Assembly (NCBI GenBank): GCA_014529385.2
Contig: CM043960.1
Span: forward strand, 124,027,043 to 124,091,042
DNA: 64,000 bases
Direction: 5' to 3'
DNA from: Adiantum capillus-veneris
Taxonomy: Eukaryota; Streptophyta; Polypodiopsida; Polypodiales; Pteridaceae
Both the position numbers and the translations under genes were made by a program. Shown here one piece after another: positions 25,633 to 38,602 of this stretch (positions within the stretch are counted from its first letter, which is position 1; each line of letters starts with the position of its first letter). The notes beneath the pieces are model-generated. The model had not been told where the DNA came from. It was given only the letters and a program-made list of their open reading frames with translations, and searched no databases.

Positions 25633-26479
25633 TGTGTAGACACGATCTCGCGAATCACACCACTTATAAAGTGCATGCAACACAACCTAGATCAACATAA
25701 TGTCAATTGAGGACACATAGGACACGATAGGCACAAAGAGGAAATTTTGTTAGCTTGTCAGGCTGAGACCATCCTACAGATACAACACTCTGGAAGGCCA
25801 ACCAAACCACACTCTAGAATCTCACTGCTCAAAACTACACCACCTACCCACATACACACAACAGAAGGAAACCCACTAAATCATGCTAGAATCATACAAA
25901 ACTTAAGGAACACGATCCCCTCACCAGGATACACCTGTCCCTAAGTCTCCACACTCAAAATCTTAGCTCTAGACCCATCTGCGAAAAATGCATGTAAAGA
26001 CAAAGCAGAATTTTGAAAGTGCCCAAAACTGAAATCTATGAGTACCTATGCGTAGCTTATGTCGCTATGATTCTAACGGTTACTTGCAAGCAGAAAACAT
26101 ACATCATTTGATATACTTACGGCCACAAGTAGCTCGTAGATGTGCAAGCGCATATGCTCCGTTCCGTGAGAAATGCTTGGCGTTGTCGCGTAGCTCTTGC
26201 CGAGGCTAGCACGAGAGTGTTGTCACTTCTCCAATGCGATGAACGAGTGGGGAGTAGTGCCAGGATGAAGCTCACACTCACTCTCTTCCTCTCTCACACA
26301 CAGTCGACGCTAGCTTAAAACTTATGATTATGATAAAGTTGTTTTTACAAAATGACCTAGGTACCTTATATACTAAGGTCACCTTATGTTAAACCTAAAA
26401 TAGAGTTTGAGGGGTCAAATGGCTTTGTATGTACAATCTGGAAGTGCCATTGCACCCCGGCTTTTGCAACTAAACTACC

Positions 26480-26696
26480 TGAAGTCACGGAGCGAAGCAT
26501 AGATCGACTCACACACACACAGAGAGATACACAGAGAGCTTACACAGTACGCAGAGAAGTCGTTTTAAGGGTTATATCCCAAAACCTTATTATCCACAAA
26601 AGTATATGTGAGTATATACAAAGAGTTAATGATAGTGAGTTAGGCGGGCGGGCGGCCATATCCGTATAAGAGGTCACTTGGCCTTTAATCCCAACA
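26480..26696 (-). repeat. 3' LTR of C2 and adjacent purine tract
   Basis: 217 bp. The element strand next to it reads AAGTGGGAGGT (26697-26707), the polypurine tract. It has only a short CA run where the other LTR has 58 units. Confidence 0.92.
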
Positions 26697-26791
26697 ACCT
26701 CCCACTTAAAGTCCAATGTGGCACTTTAAGTAACTGTAAATCTATGAACATAAATGTACAAAGATTTACATGGCTGCCATCTATCCAATGC

Positions 26792-28320
26792 TCAATAACT
26801 CACGAAATGCACAAAGCCCTCTCCTGGAAGTTCTTTTGTGAGTAGATCAACAGGATTGTCCTTGGTGTGGATCTTCAGCAGTTGTATCTGCTTGTCTTCA
26901 AGTACTTCCCTAATGAAGTGATATTTCACATAAATATTCTTAGTCTTCGAATGGAACACTGGATTCTTTGCCAATTGTATAGCACTTTGACTATCACAAT
27001 ATAACTCTGGCATATCTACTTTGATTCCCAAGTCTGCTACCAATATACCAAGCCAAATAGCTTCTTTGCATGCCTCATTTGCTGCAACATACTCAACTTC
27101 TGTAGTAGACTGCGTAACACAATCTTGTAATCGAGATCGCCATGATATGGAACCTCCAGCCAATGTAAAGACATAGCCTGATGTAGATCTCCTCTTATCC
27201 AAGTCTCCTGCATAATCTAAGTCAGTGTATCCTCTGACACTCAAATCCTGACTACCATAGCATATGCGCATACTCTTTGTATGTTTTAAGTATTTCATGA
27301 TACCTTTCACTGCCTCCCAATGTTTCTTGCCGGGATTTGACATATATCTACTAACCACTCCCACTGCAAATGCAATATCTGGACGTGTAGAAATCATTGC
27401 ATACATCAAACTACCCACTGCAGACGCATATGGAATCTTATCCATTTCAGCCTGTTCTTCCTCAGACACAGGACAATCTTGTTTGCTAAGTTTCACATAT
27501 GGTGGCAATGGAACACTCAATGCCTTTCCCTTCTCCATAATGAAACATTGCAAAACCTTGTCAATATACTCTGTTTAAGATAACCAAATCAACTTCTTTG
27601 ATCTGTCTCTCTCAATGCGCATACCAAGTATATGACTTGCCTCACCCATGTATTTCATGTCAAACGATTTTGCCATCTTTGACTTCAAAGCTGAAATTTC
27701 TTCCAAAATAAGGATCAGCCAACTGCCATCCTTAGCCTTCTTTGTATATAGACAGTGATCGAACTCACTACGTTTGTAGCCTTGAGAAAGCATAAACTGG
27801 TGGAACTTATGGTACCATGCCCTCGGTGATTGTTTTAAGCCATAAAGACTATTTAACAACTGGCATACCAAATCTTCCTTGCCTTTCTCAACAAACCCCT
27901 CTGGCTGCTGCATGTAAATTTCCACATCTAAATCACCATGCAAGAACGCTGTCTTGACATCCATTTGGTGCAACACCAAATCCAATATGGCAACCAATGC
28001 AAGAAAGCATCTCAATGTAGTCATCTTGACCACTGGAGAGAAGACTTCATCAAAGTCAATGCCTTGTTCTTGCTTAAAGCCCTCGGCAACAAGCCTTGCT
28101 TTGTACTTTGGCTGACTATCATGAGCGGTGATCTTATACCTGTAAACCCATTTACATGGTAGATCCTTTTTGCCCTATGGTAATTTAACTAGCTTCCATG
28201 TCTGGTTTTTATGCAGATCTGTTATCTCTGACTGCATGGCCAACTGCCATTTTTTTCGAGTCAACCACTTGTAATGCTTCCTTGTAACAAGATGGTTCTC
28301 CGCAATCTGTGACCATGACA
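26792..28320 (-). pseudogene. C2 RT and RNase H with the catalytic YVDD deleted
   Basis: RT is open from about 28180, after a TAG where Gln is normal, to 27575. It has QMDVKTAFLHGDLDVEIYM and LYGLKQSPRAWYHKF. The sequence then passes directly from SWLILIL to EEISALKS. Compared with C3, a 36-base in-frame deletion at about 27705 has removed 12 residues including YVDDMLIAG. A TAA at about 27573 then breaks the frame where C3 has Gln. RNase H follows at 26792-27553 (YAGDLDKRRSTSGYVF, STTEVEYVAA, CDSQSAIQLAKNPVFHS). Without YVDD this RT cannot bind the catalytic metals. Confidence 0.93.
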
Positions 28321-28324
28321 TAAT

Positions 28325-29797
28325 TTAGAGATGCACATAACGATCAAGTGGTTTGGAGACACGCTCAGAACGTCTCACCACAACTGATTCTGTCTCTCTA
28401 GCCACTATAGGCTGTTCCTGAGCCTGACCATGCTGTCTTGATGTGCTAGCACTAGGTCCATCTTCCCTGAAGACAACTCTTCTGATCTCCCCTGTCTTCT
28501 CTGGCTTGGCGTGAAACTTGGCTTCATTGAAATGCACATCATTGCTACGAATAACTTTTCTGGACTCAGGATCCCAAAGCCAGTAACCCATCTCGCCCGA
28601 TTCTCCGTAGCCAAGAAATATACACTTCTTGCTCTTTGGTTCTAACTTATTCCTGAACTCCTTAGGAATATGGCTATAAGCTTCACAACCAAAGACTCTG
28701 AGATGCTTATACGAAGGTGCCTTGCCTGTCCATAGAATCTTAGCCACTTCACTCTTATCCAGAGCCCTACTAGGAGACCTGTTGATCAAATGGTCTGCTG
28801 TAGCCACTGCTTCAACCCAAAATCCATCAGGCAACTCAGCATTTGACAACATGCTTATGACCTTCTCTTGTATGGTCCTATTCATACATTCTGCAACCCC
28901 ATTCTGTAAAGGATTATATGGTGCAGTAAGTTCCTGCTTAATCCCTTTTGCTTCACAAAAGTCTTGAAAAGCTTTGGAAACGTACTCTCCACCATTGTCA
29001 GTTCTCAAGCACTTCAGCTTTTGACCACTCTGATTCTCCACAAGCTGCAAGAATGTCTTAAATACCTTGAGAACCTCATCCTTGTGCTTCAAGAAGTAAA
29101 TCCATACTTTGCGAGAATAGTCATCTATGAATGTACAAAAGTACGCTGCTCCCCCTAGTGACAAACTAGGCATTGGTCCGCATAGATCACTGTGCACAAG
29201 AGCTAACCGTTCGTCCCTACGATTCCTCTTTGATCTGTGCGGTTCCTGTGTTTGCTTACCATAAACACAATGCTCACAAAACTCGAAATCTTGAAATGAA
29301 AATCTAGGCAAATAACCATAATGAGAAAGTATTTCCATTCCTCTTTTTGACATATGTTTCAGCCTACGATGCCACAGTGACACACTTGGCTGCTCAATCA
29401 CATTAATTACATGGTTTTTAACCTTTGAAACATGTAAAGTGTACAGAGTTCCTGACTTGCTGCCATGTGCTATAGTCATCGAACCTTTGGAGATCTTCCA
29501 AGCGCTGTTCCCAAAAACTGTCACATAACCCGCATCATCCAACTTCCTTGTACTGATCAAGCTCTTTCGGATTGCTGGAACATGTCTGACATTCTTGAGC
29601 CATAAAGAAGAACCATTTTGAAACTTCAACTGCACATCTTCCACTCCAAGTTTGTCACAAACCTGCTCATTGCCAAGTTTGACATAATCTTTAGTAGTCA
29701 CATATGATGTAAACCACTCTTTGTGCGGAGAAACATGTAAAGATGCCCCTGAGTCGATAATCCAATCACTCATAGCATGTCCATCTTCTGCAGTCAA
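28325..29797 (-). pseudogene. C2 protease and integrase, long open frame
   Basis: 490 codons with no internal stop. Protease triad in WIIDSGASLHVSP, zinc region LWHRRLKHMSKRG and CEHCVYGKQ, integrase core HSDLCGP, TDNGGEY and NGVAECMNR (D, D, E kept). The conserved C-terminal copia segments KHLRVFGCEAY and KCIFLGYGESGEMGYWL follow. The frame is the same as most of gag and RT, so gag and pol were one frame. It ends in a stop at 28325 just before RT. Confidence 0.92.
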
Positions 29798-30711
29798 GAA
29801 AACAGAATCAAGATTGCTTGTGAGGAAGATGTCACCAGGCTACTATACCAGAATCACTGTCTGAACCAGATCCTGTGACATTCACCTCTTCAATCTTCAC
29901 ACTGAGCTCTTCTTTTCATCTTGCTCAGAACTCTTTGTTTTGCCTTTTTCTTGTTTCCACTTCGTACAGTCTCTCTTCATGTGATCCTTCTTGCCACAAT
30001 GGTAGCATTCTATGTCATCCTTTGACTTCGAGTCACGAGACTTACTTCGGTTTTGTGCCTTCTTATCCTTCTTCTCTTTAGACTATTGTCTTCCTCGAAC
30101 GACCAAAGCACTATTGCCTTTGCCTTTGTCAATGTTCTTCTTGTTAACTTCCTCTGTGAGTAAGCTGCCTTCTACATTGGCACTTGTAAGACCTTCTGGA
30201 GTGACAAAATTACTTAACGCTGTGCGAAAAGTATCCCAACTGTCTGGCAAAGTGATTAAGAGAAACATAGCCTTCACTGAATCTGGAAAGACTATCTCCT
30301 GTGTTGTTAGCTGACTGAAAATTGTGTGAAATTTATTGAGATGATTTGACATGGCTGTCCCTTCCTTCATCTTCAAATCCACCAATTTCTTGAGCAAGTA
30401 AATCTGAGAAGCAGCACTTTGTTTCTCGTACATACCATATAGCTTTTGCCATACGCCATATGCTGTAGTCTCTTCTGCTACGTTGAAGTAAACATTTTTG
30501 CCAGTGTCAGCATGATTGTGGAACAAGCTAAGTCGTCAATCTCTTCCCATTCATCTTCAGCCATACCTTCTTGTCTCTCCCCTTTGAGCTTCAGTGGATT
30601 CACTTGTTTTTTCTGCACCAAAACCTGCCAAATCTGCTTCTTCCAGAATGGAAAGTTTGTGCCATCCAGCTTCTTTATGTTGTAAAGAGTCTCACTCTGA
30701 GAAGATGCCAT
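29798..30711 (-). pseudogene. C2 gag, frameshifted
   Basis: The ATG at 30709-30711 gives MASSQSETLYNIKKLDGTNF, a Tork-type gag start. A frameshift around 30480-30530 moves to the frame with YFNVAEETTAYGVWQKLYGM and MKEGTAMSNHLNKF. A TAG near 30083 follows. The CCHC knuckle CYHCGKKDHMKRDC lies at about 29968-30012. The same order is seen in C3. Confidence 0.88.
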
Positions 30712-31770
30712 ATCTACCAAACTGTTTACTTCTGGGAAAAATCCGACAGAGTTTCCCCTATAAACTGGCCTCTGTACACAGTAAACAAGCTGTAAACAAC
30801 AAGCTGAACACCTTTCCTCAGGAACTGTCAATATTTTGAAAATTTTGACAGAGTCTCCCCTGTAAACTGAGCTCTGGGAACCAAAAGATAGCTCAAAAAA
30901 CAATCATACATAGCTGACCAATGACAAATCTGAAAATCTCTGTAATATACTATCCTGTAAGCATGCACTGTCTGCTGTTTGGGCGAGGACAGAACCTGTA
31001 TTTGTCTCAAGACTGAACCCTGAACAATGCCTCAACGGCCTGACACATAAGATGCAATCCAGTGTCTACACAAAGTCATACATCCTATGGGATAAAAGTC
31101 ACCGAAGAGGATGCGTGTAGAGGGGAACTCCAGCAACCTAATCCACCTCACACTGGGTAACCCAGCCCCCAGTGCTTGGCTTCAAAAAACCTCACACACG
31201 ACCCTCACAAATGGCTCAACAAACTGCCCAGAACTAGCATACATCCTACAATAGACCAATCACTGTGCTATGACCATTGCGGCGGTTTGTCTGCTAGCGT
31301 GACTCACAACTAGCAGACCCACAATCACAGTACATCAATCTGCAATACATGCCAGTGGTGTCAAGCCGTCGTATGGCCACACCTCCCCTGGAACCTGGCA
31401 AGCACAAGAAGCAGCAATGCAGATTGCAATATATATATCTGATGATATATATGTGTACCTGGTCCATAGATGATGCTTGAAGACAAATGAGTGATGTATG
31501 TCGATGCCGATTTTGATGCCGACCACCTCCTGCTTGCCAATGTACACAAGACAAGTTTCTTTGCGGGTGAAACCTATCTTTTGATGTAGTGCTAATAAAA
31601 AAATTTTGAGGGCATAAACGGCTTCGAAAGGGGGCAAAACCCCAGGTCACCTACTGGAAATGCTCCCGAAATGCCGAGTGTGAATTTCCAAGCTCCTGAT
31701 CCATAATCTGCCTGAAAAGCGCGCGCACGCGATTACACAAAACCGCATTGAACCAAGCTCTAATACCAAT
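30712..31770 (-). other. C2 leader with duplicated motif and primer site
   Basis: Non-coding. A motif of about 28 bases, containing GAGTTTCCCCT and TAAACTG, occurs at about 30749-30777 and again at 30848-30876. Related copies lie in the C3 leader (44251-44280, 44338-44367). The primer site on the element strand, TGGTATTAGAGC (31757-31768), is one base off the Met-tRNA type. Confidence 0.75.
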
Positions 31771-32085
<315 letters not shown>

Positions 32086-32194
32086 CTAGCTACTTATTAC
32101 AATTGATGTTTTTAACCATAATCCGCAATATTTCATAACTCTCAAAAAATAAGGCTTTGTTGAGTTATGTCGTGCGTTGACCCAACCTTCAACA

Positions 32195-32379
32195 CTCCCC
32201 CCCTCCGCGATCATGTCGTCCCTGACATGACGTGGTTGCCGATGTTGGTGCGGTCTTTGTTGTCATTTTGCTAATGTAAAGAAAGTATAGGCTGTAGCCT
32301 TTGCACGAGCTCGTCATGTTCGTCCAATCCGATGTACATAGTCTTCTCATGATTCAGGAAAATCATAAGTGATGACGAA
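32195..32379 (-). other. Family D polypurine tract and 3' internal end (D1)
   Basis: Purine tract on the element strand at 32195-32209. The following sequence (ATCATGTCGTCCCTGACATGAC) is shared almost exactly with the starts of the D2 and D3 internal regions at 38137 and 61041. It is interrupted at 32380 by an S solo LTR. Confidence 0.75.
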
Positions 32380-35300
32380 TGTAACATTTAATGGTCTAGT
32401 AACTTGTGTGTAGCGGAAAATAGCATGAACATAGTGAGCATTTCATTAGAATAACTTCCTAATGAGAATAACAAGAGTGCTTGGGTGGAGAGAGCAACAA
32501 AAAGTATAACACCTAGTTAGATAGCATGAACAATACTTCAAACGAGAGAGAAATTAAGCAATTTACAACAGTTGAGGACCGGATTTGCATGGAGCCGGTG
32601 GTGCACCTAGAATTCGTCGACCCACGGAAGTGTCAACAGCAGGTACATGGAAGTGTGCAGGTTGATGGGAGAGTGATGATGCATTTGATAGGTGCAGATT
32701 GGAACAAGCGCGACTTTGGTGTGTATTCCAGATCCGGCATTTTGCAGCCACTTGTCCAATGGAGAATTATGGGAGCACAAGGTGGTCGACGATCGTGTCG
32801 ATCATCACAACTTCTGCAGGTGAAGATCTCCTCATCTAGGAACCATTTCTACTTTGTGGAGCGGGCTTTGTTGATCTGTGGCCATGTGGCCTTCTCAATG
32901 GCACCAGCATTCCAAGCTAGAGAGAAAACTTATATGGCGTTTGCTCGGCGTGTGAAGTGGAACTAAGCAAGGCTTTTTTTAAAAGCAAAGCTTAAAATGG
33001 ACAAAAAAAAAAGAATTTTTGCATGGAGAGGGCGCCACTGCAGATCATGGGTGGCTGAGAGTGGAAAGGGAAGCGCTGTGAGTAGGAGGAGAGCCATCTG
33101 GGTGCCTTGCATGAGCCACCTGAGTGGCGGGTGTTTGAAAGGTGGACGACAGTTGGCATGCAGGGGGGGCGCCATCCTCAGGGAGAAGGAAGGCTGCGAG
33201 GGCTGAGTAGACAGGAGGAGAAGGAGGAGGTCCATGGACTGCATGGGGAGAGCAGACCAAGCCAGGCCGTGACCTGAGGAAAAGCAGAGTTGCCAGATGC
33301 CGGGAGGAGGGGCTGGTATTGCAGGGCCGCTGTAGCCAGCAAGGCCTAGTGTGTATGAGCCGAGTACAGGTGAAGGATGAAGGGGCCTAAAGGCAACTGA
33401 GAGAGCTGCAAAGAGCTGGGCCAAGCTCCACTACAGTACAAAGGGCAATCAAGGAAGAGGGAGCCCCCTGCAGGAGCTACTAGCCTTGTCGCAAGGCAAC
33501 CAAGGAGGGTCCCGAGCTCAAAGAGAAGGGCCGCCTAAGGTAGCTAAGGGAGGCCGCCGGAAAGTAGAAAAAGGGAAAGCTTGGTATGTAGGGGAGGCAG
33601 ATTCCAAGTGGTAGCAATTGGGGGGAGCACAATACAGAAGGAGGTGATGAACGGGTTTTGGTGGAACCCCGAGGGCTACAAGAGGAAGAGAAGTACCGCT
33701 AGTAGAACGGCTTTGAGAAAGCTTGGAAAGAGATCGCCAATAGGAGAGGAGCAAACTGCATGAGGCATTCCGCTATGAAGTCGGCATCATTGTATTTGAT
33801 TGGGTTGATGTGATACCTAGTTGATTGTGTTTTGTTTGTCAAGTTTTCTGTCAATATTGTCTGCCTCGTGTTCTTTGCCGTATGCCCGTGGTAGCGGTGG
33901 CTCCGGGATTGTGTGTTTGTGAGCAGAGAGGGAGGTAGAGATATTGTGTGGGCAGCTTGTATGTGTGGTCGAGGTGCGTTTCGCCTCCTTGGGTGAGTGC
34001 GTTTACCGATTTCATGAGTATATGCATCAGTGTGTGGGATACAGGTGTCAGTTTGTTGATGGGTCTATTGTGCTGAAGTTGTTCATGGGCGAGTATGTGC
34101 AGCCATGATTGCTCGAAGGTGGTCGGTATTGCGAAGGTCGGCAGAAAGTGTGCATGTGAGTGTGATTCTGTGTAGGTAGGGGTGCGGACTATTACCTTGG
34201 GCTATAGAGAGGCAGTGTATTGTGTGCAGGGTGTTGCTCCCATTTCCCCCATTCCACCCGTCCCCCCTCCAAAAGACTTTGTATTATGGTTTCTCCCATC
34301 AAGAGAGACATTTTACAATACAATTCTTTCGGTACCTTCAATACTAGCTAGTGCAATGAAGATGGAAACTTCATGCACTAAGTAAAACACTTATCAAACA
34401 CAAAATCAATTCCCTCATGGTCTCAGACCCAAGACCTCACACACCTTCAAAGATGGTGAGAGCTAGCGGGGTATGAGAGTATATTAAGAGGAAGAAGGAG
34501 TATTCTTACGAGAAAGATGTACATAATCACTCATATTAGCATAGCTTAGCTTAGTAATTAGCATGGTAGAGGAGATGAGCATGCATTGAAGCTTGGATCT
34601 TGATTGGATTTGCATCACAAAGCCAAGATTTGTTGTGTAGGCCTCCCTTCTCACAAGCTTGGAGTAGGTGGTAAGCTTTCCATTAAAGCTTGAGAAGGAG
34701 AGAGAGTCTTCTTTTCTTCCACATGAGATTCTGTGAGTGTGTGTGTGATAATTCCTTGCCAAAATCAGCCCCCTCTCTCTCTTGGTCGACCCCTCTTGCT
34801 ATTTGCTCATCCTCACACCTCATTGGACCTCCCAAGGCCTATCCAATGGAAATTAAGCAGCATAAGTGATAGTCTTTTGACATGTGTCCCCCTTTCCCCT
34901 TTTGTGAGAGCTTTAGGTGATTAATTAATTCAACTAAACTCTTATTGGACCCCTTTGCCTCCTGGCCAATAGGAATTAGGCAAGCCATTGGGATGCTGAA
35001 TGCTCATTGGTCCCAAGGCTTGGGCTGCTGAATGCTCATTGGACCCCTTGGGAGACTGTCCAATAGTCTTCTAGAGAGCTTAATTCTCATTGGACCCCTT
35101 GGGAGACTGTCCAATAGTCTTCTAGAGAGCTTAATTCTTATTGATTCTTTTATTAAGTGTTTTTAAATTAATTAAACTAGATTTACTCTAGCTTACTTCT
35201 CATTGGTCCACTTCCAAGGCCATCCAATAGGAACTAAGTACACCTTTTATTAAGTGTTTTTAAATTAATTAAACTAGATTTACTCTAGCTTACTTCTCAT

Positions 35301-35798
35301 TGGTCCACTTCCAAGGCCATCCAATAGGAACTAAGTACACCTTGTGGGCATCTGGGCTAGGGAGCTGACATGTGTCCCTCATTCCCTTTGTGTAAAGGGA
35401 GCTTGTGTGTGTGTGTGTGTGTGTGAGTTTCTCTCTCATCTCCTACTTCTAGGGCTCGCCCCCTCCTATGTAGGGATGGTTGAAGACTTTTGGGACACAC
35501 ATCCAATTTCCCTAGGCTTTTGACCTTTGGACACAACCTTTGAATTTTGGAGCCTTAGCATTTTGGAAGTCTTAATGGGTTGAACCTTAGGGTCTTTTAA
35601 GCCCATTGGTGCACATTTCTCTTTTGCAGATGGCCTCCCTTTTGGATCCCTATTTTCCCTCCTTTGGATCCCTACTGTGGCCGATCTGCTAGCTTAACCA
35701 ACATTCTAGTTTTTTCTCCCCTGGCACTTCCCAATATTAAGTGATCAGTTTAACATGAGAAAATCATTTAGGAGAATTAGATATTGATTATTATGACA
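32380..35798 (-). repeat. Family S solo LTR, copy B, with an insert
   Basis: Starts TGTAACATTTAATGG and ends TATTATGACA on the plus strand, flanked by ACGAA (32375-32379, 35799-35803). LTR parts are 32380-32599 and 34262-35798. It contains two tandem duplications, a 51-bp unit (35036-35086, 35087-35137) and a 97-bp unit (35148-35244, 35245-35341), neither present in copy C. It has many CCAAT boxes. A perfect target duplication with no internal region marks a solo LTR formed by LTR-LTR recombination. Confidence 0.92.
32600..34256. mobile_element. Unclassified insert in the S solo LTR
   Basis: Comparison with copy C (56730-58319) shows that GAGCCGGT should run straight into CCCCCCTCC. Here 1.66 kb lie between, flanked by CCGGT (32595-32599) and CCCGT (34257-34261). 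The insert is G-rich on the plus strand. It has no clear LTRs, terminal inverted repeats, poly-A tail or known protein. The longest frames (32526-32966 plus, starting in the LTR; 32963-33424 minus) match nothing I know. It may be a transposon remnant or a captured host fragment. Confidence 0.65.
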
Positions 35799-35829
35799 AC
35801 GAACATTTGCCAATTTTGTGTCTTGTTCA

Positions 35830-36005
35830 TTTTCAAATTCTACAATCTGTAGAATTGAATGATTGGCTTTCAGCTAAACCTTCAATTTCTTTAGGCCAAG
35901 TTGCACTTCAATACAAAGTCTGCCTGTCAGGCCGAATCTGGGAGATAATTTTCTGACTTGAGGTTCCAAACCCATGTTCAGCATTTGATCTGCTTCATCA
36001 GGGAC
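35830..36005 (-). pseudogene. DEAD-box RNA helicase fragment inside D1 internal region
   Basis: The minus strand reads DEADQMLNMGLEPQVRK (DEAD at 35988-35999). After a one-base frame change it reads RPDRQTLY, a stop, then SATWPKEIEGLA (SAT at 35899-35907). These are motifs II and III of a DDX5/DBP2-type helicase, the plant RH20/RH30 group, which normally read [14 protein letters not shown] and SATWP. The fragment is decayed and lacks the rest of the enzyme. It is homologous to 38235-38602, so it was captured before the D family spread. Confidence 0.85.
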
Positions 36006-37185
36006 AATCTTTTGAGATCCTCTGATTACTTCTATGTTTGCTCTCCTTCATTGGTGACTCCTTTGTTCCTGCATCAAGGCGATCAAAGCCGCATTTGCCA
36101 TTGTTAGCTTTTGCGTGATGTGTAAATCATTATACTGCTTCTACTTGATATATGACTTAATTAAAGCCGACAAAGCCCAGTTAGTTTCCACAAGTTAGTA
36201 ACTTGCTTTGAAAAGGGCTTATGTGACATCTGTCATCATTGATGAGCTAGCATTGTCTATTTGTCCCCAAAATTCATATACATGATGTACAATGTATGTA
36301 GATGGCTATCATGGCTTCAAATTTGAAAAAAATGCATCTTTGGCTAGCTAGGGATTATACTTGTTTTTTTTTTTTTTGAAACCCTTAGCTTGTACTCTCT
36401 ATGCATAGCCTTCTGATAAAGTTTAGCTTGATTTGGACTTGCATTTGGCTTTTTTTTGGATGTCAGTCTCGAGAATGATTGATGGGTATCTCTGGCACCT
36501 TCTGACTACCAAACACATGTTGGACCAATGATGATGATCAAATTTGGGCTTATTCCTTGGTTGCGTCTGCAGACATCTATCACGATAGATGAGTGAACTA
36601 TCATTTCTGCCCGTTTTGTTCTTGTCAGTATTGTTAGTTCCTTTTGTTTGTTAGGCTTCATTAAATGACATACAAGATAGAACATTACAGTATAAAGATT
36701 TACTTCCTGTATACGGACTTGTAGTCGCATGAAGTGTCTGATAGGCAACTTTACACTTGATGGGTGCTTTCATTTAGTCGATCACCAACTTTTTTTGTCC
36801 TTGTAGTCCACGTCGTATTTTTATGACCATTCTCAGTCACGTTTGGACTCATGTTGTTGTTGAAGGCTGATCATCATTCTTTTCTCACCTTTGGCATTAT
36901 CCACTGTGCGTATGGATTTTGAGACATGCCTCATGAAGTTTTGTCATTTTCCTGTACCTGCTTCTCCTTGTATTTCTCGGCATCTCGTCAGTCCTTTGTT
37001 CATCTGGATTATGGAATTTTCTTCTGTTACAACTAAATAAAACCAAAATTCAACTCAACTCAAAAAGCAAAGTCAAGGTAATAGAAATCTGAATGCTATG
37101 TACACTGTACAATGTCCCCAGGGCCCCATATATGGCTGTTGTCTCCGTACTCCTCTTGTAACTCTATTAACCGGGCGTGCCACAA
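36006..37185 (-). other. Rest of the D1 internal region
   Basis: Non-coding as far as I can see. It matches 38603-39706 with many small differences. Next to the D2 LTR the element strand reads TTGTGGCACGCCCGGTTAAT (37166-37185), a probable primer site for an unassigned tRNA. Part of this region may be introns of the captured helicase gene. A weak match to its N-terminal exon is possible near 36970-37020. Confidence 0.5.
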
Positions 37186-38121
37186 TGTTGCGGGAGCAAA
37201 TCACACCAGCCATAAAGTGCATGCAACACAACCTAGATCAACATAATGTCAATTGAGGACAAAGATGACACAATAGGCACGCAGAGGAAATATCTTTAGC
37301 TTGTCAGGCTGAGACCATACAACACTCTGGAAGGCCAACTAAACCACAACCTAGAGTCTCAGTGCTCTCAACTACACCACCTAAGCACATACACACAAAC
37401 GGAAGGAAACTCACTAAATCATACCAGAATTGTACAAACTTAAGAAACACCATCCCCTCACTAGGATACACTTGTCCCTAAGCCTCTACACTCAAAATTC
37501 TAGCTCTAGAACCATCTGCAAAAAACGCGTATAAATACAGATAATTTTTTTGAAAGTGTTCGAAACTAAAATCTATGAGTACCTATGCGTAGCTTATGTT
37601 GCTACGATTCTAATGACTACCTGTAGGCAGAAAGTAGACATCATTTGATATACTTAGGACCGCAAATAGCTCGTAGATTCGCGAGCGCGTTCACTCCGTT
37701 CCGCAAGGAATGGTTAGCATTGTCGTGTAGCTCTTGCCGAGGCTAACTTGATGGTGCAGTCGAATCTCAAATGCGATGAACGAGCGGGGAGTAGCGTCAG
37801 TATGAAGCTCACACTCTCTCTCTTCCTTTCTCACACACAATAGACGACATCGCTAAAACTTGATTATGATAAGTTCTATCCTTACAAAAATGACCTATGT
37901 ACCTTATATACTAAGGTCACCTTAGGTTAAACCTAAAATAGAGTTTGAGGGGTCAAATGGCTTGGTGTTTACAATCTAGAAGTGCTATTGTACCCCGACT
38001 TCTGCAACTAAACTACCTACTTATCACAAATGATGTTTATAATCATAATCCTCAGAATTCCATAACTCTCAGAGAATAAGGATTTGTTGAGTTATGTCGT
38101 GTTGTTGACCCAGTGTTAACA
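37186..38121 (-). repeat. Family D LTR, copy D2, complete
   Basis: 936 bp, TGTTGCGGGAGC to AGTGTTAACA. It has a probable primer site on its left and a purine tract on its right (38122-38136). It therefore serves as 5' LTR of the D1 internal region and 3' LTR of the next one. The sequence AAACGCGTATAAA inside it resembles half of the repeat E palindrome. Confidence 0.85.
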
Positions 38122-38234
38122 TTCCCCCCCTCCGCGATCATGTCGTCCCTGACATGACCTGGTTGTCGATGTCAGTGCGGTCTTTGTTGTCATTTTGCTG
38201 ATGTAAAGAAAGTATAGGCTATAGCCTTTGCACA

Positions 38235-38602
<368 letters not shown>

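Noticed and set aside
32600-34256. SINE or LINE insertion
   Set aside because: No box A/B promoter pattern, no poly-A or simple tail, and no endonuclease or RT motif.
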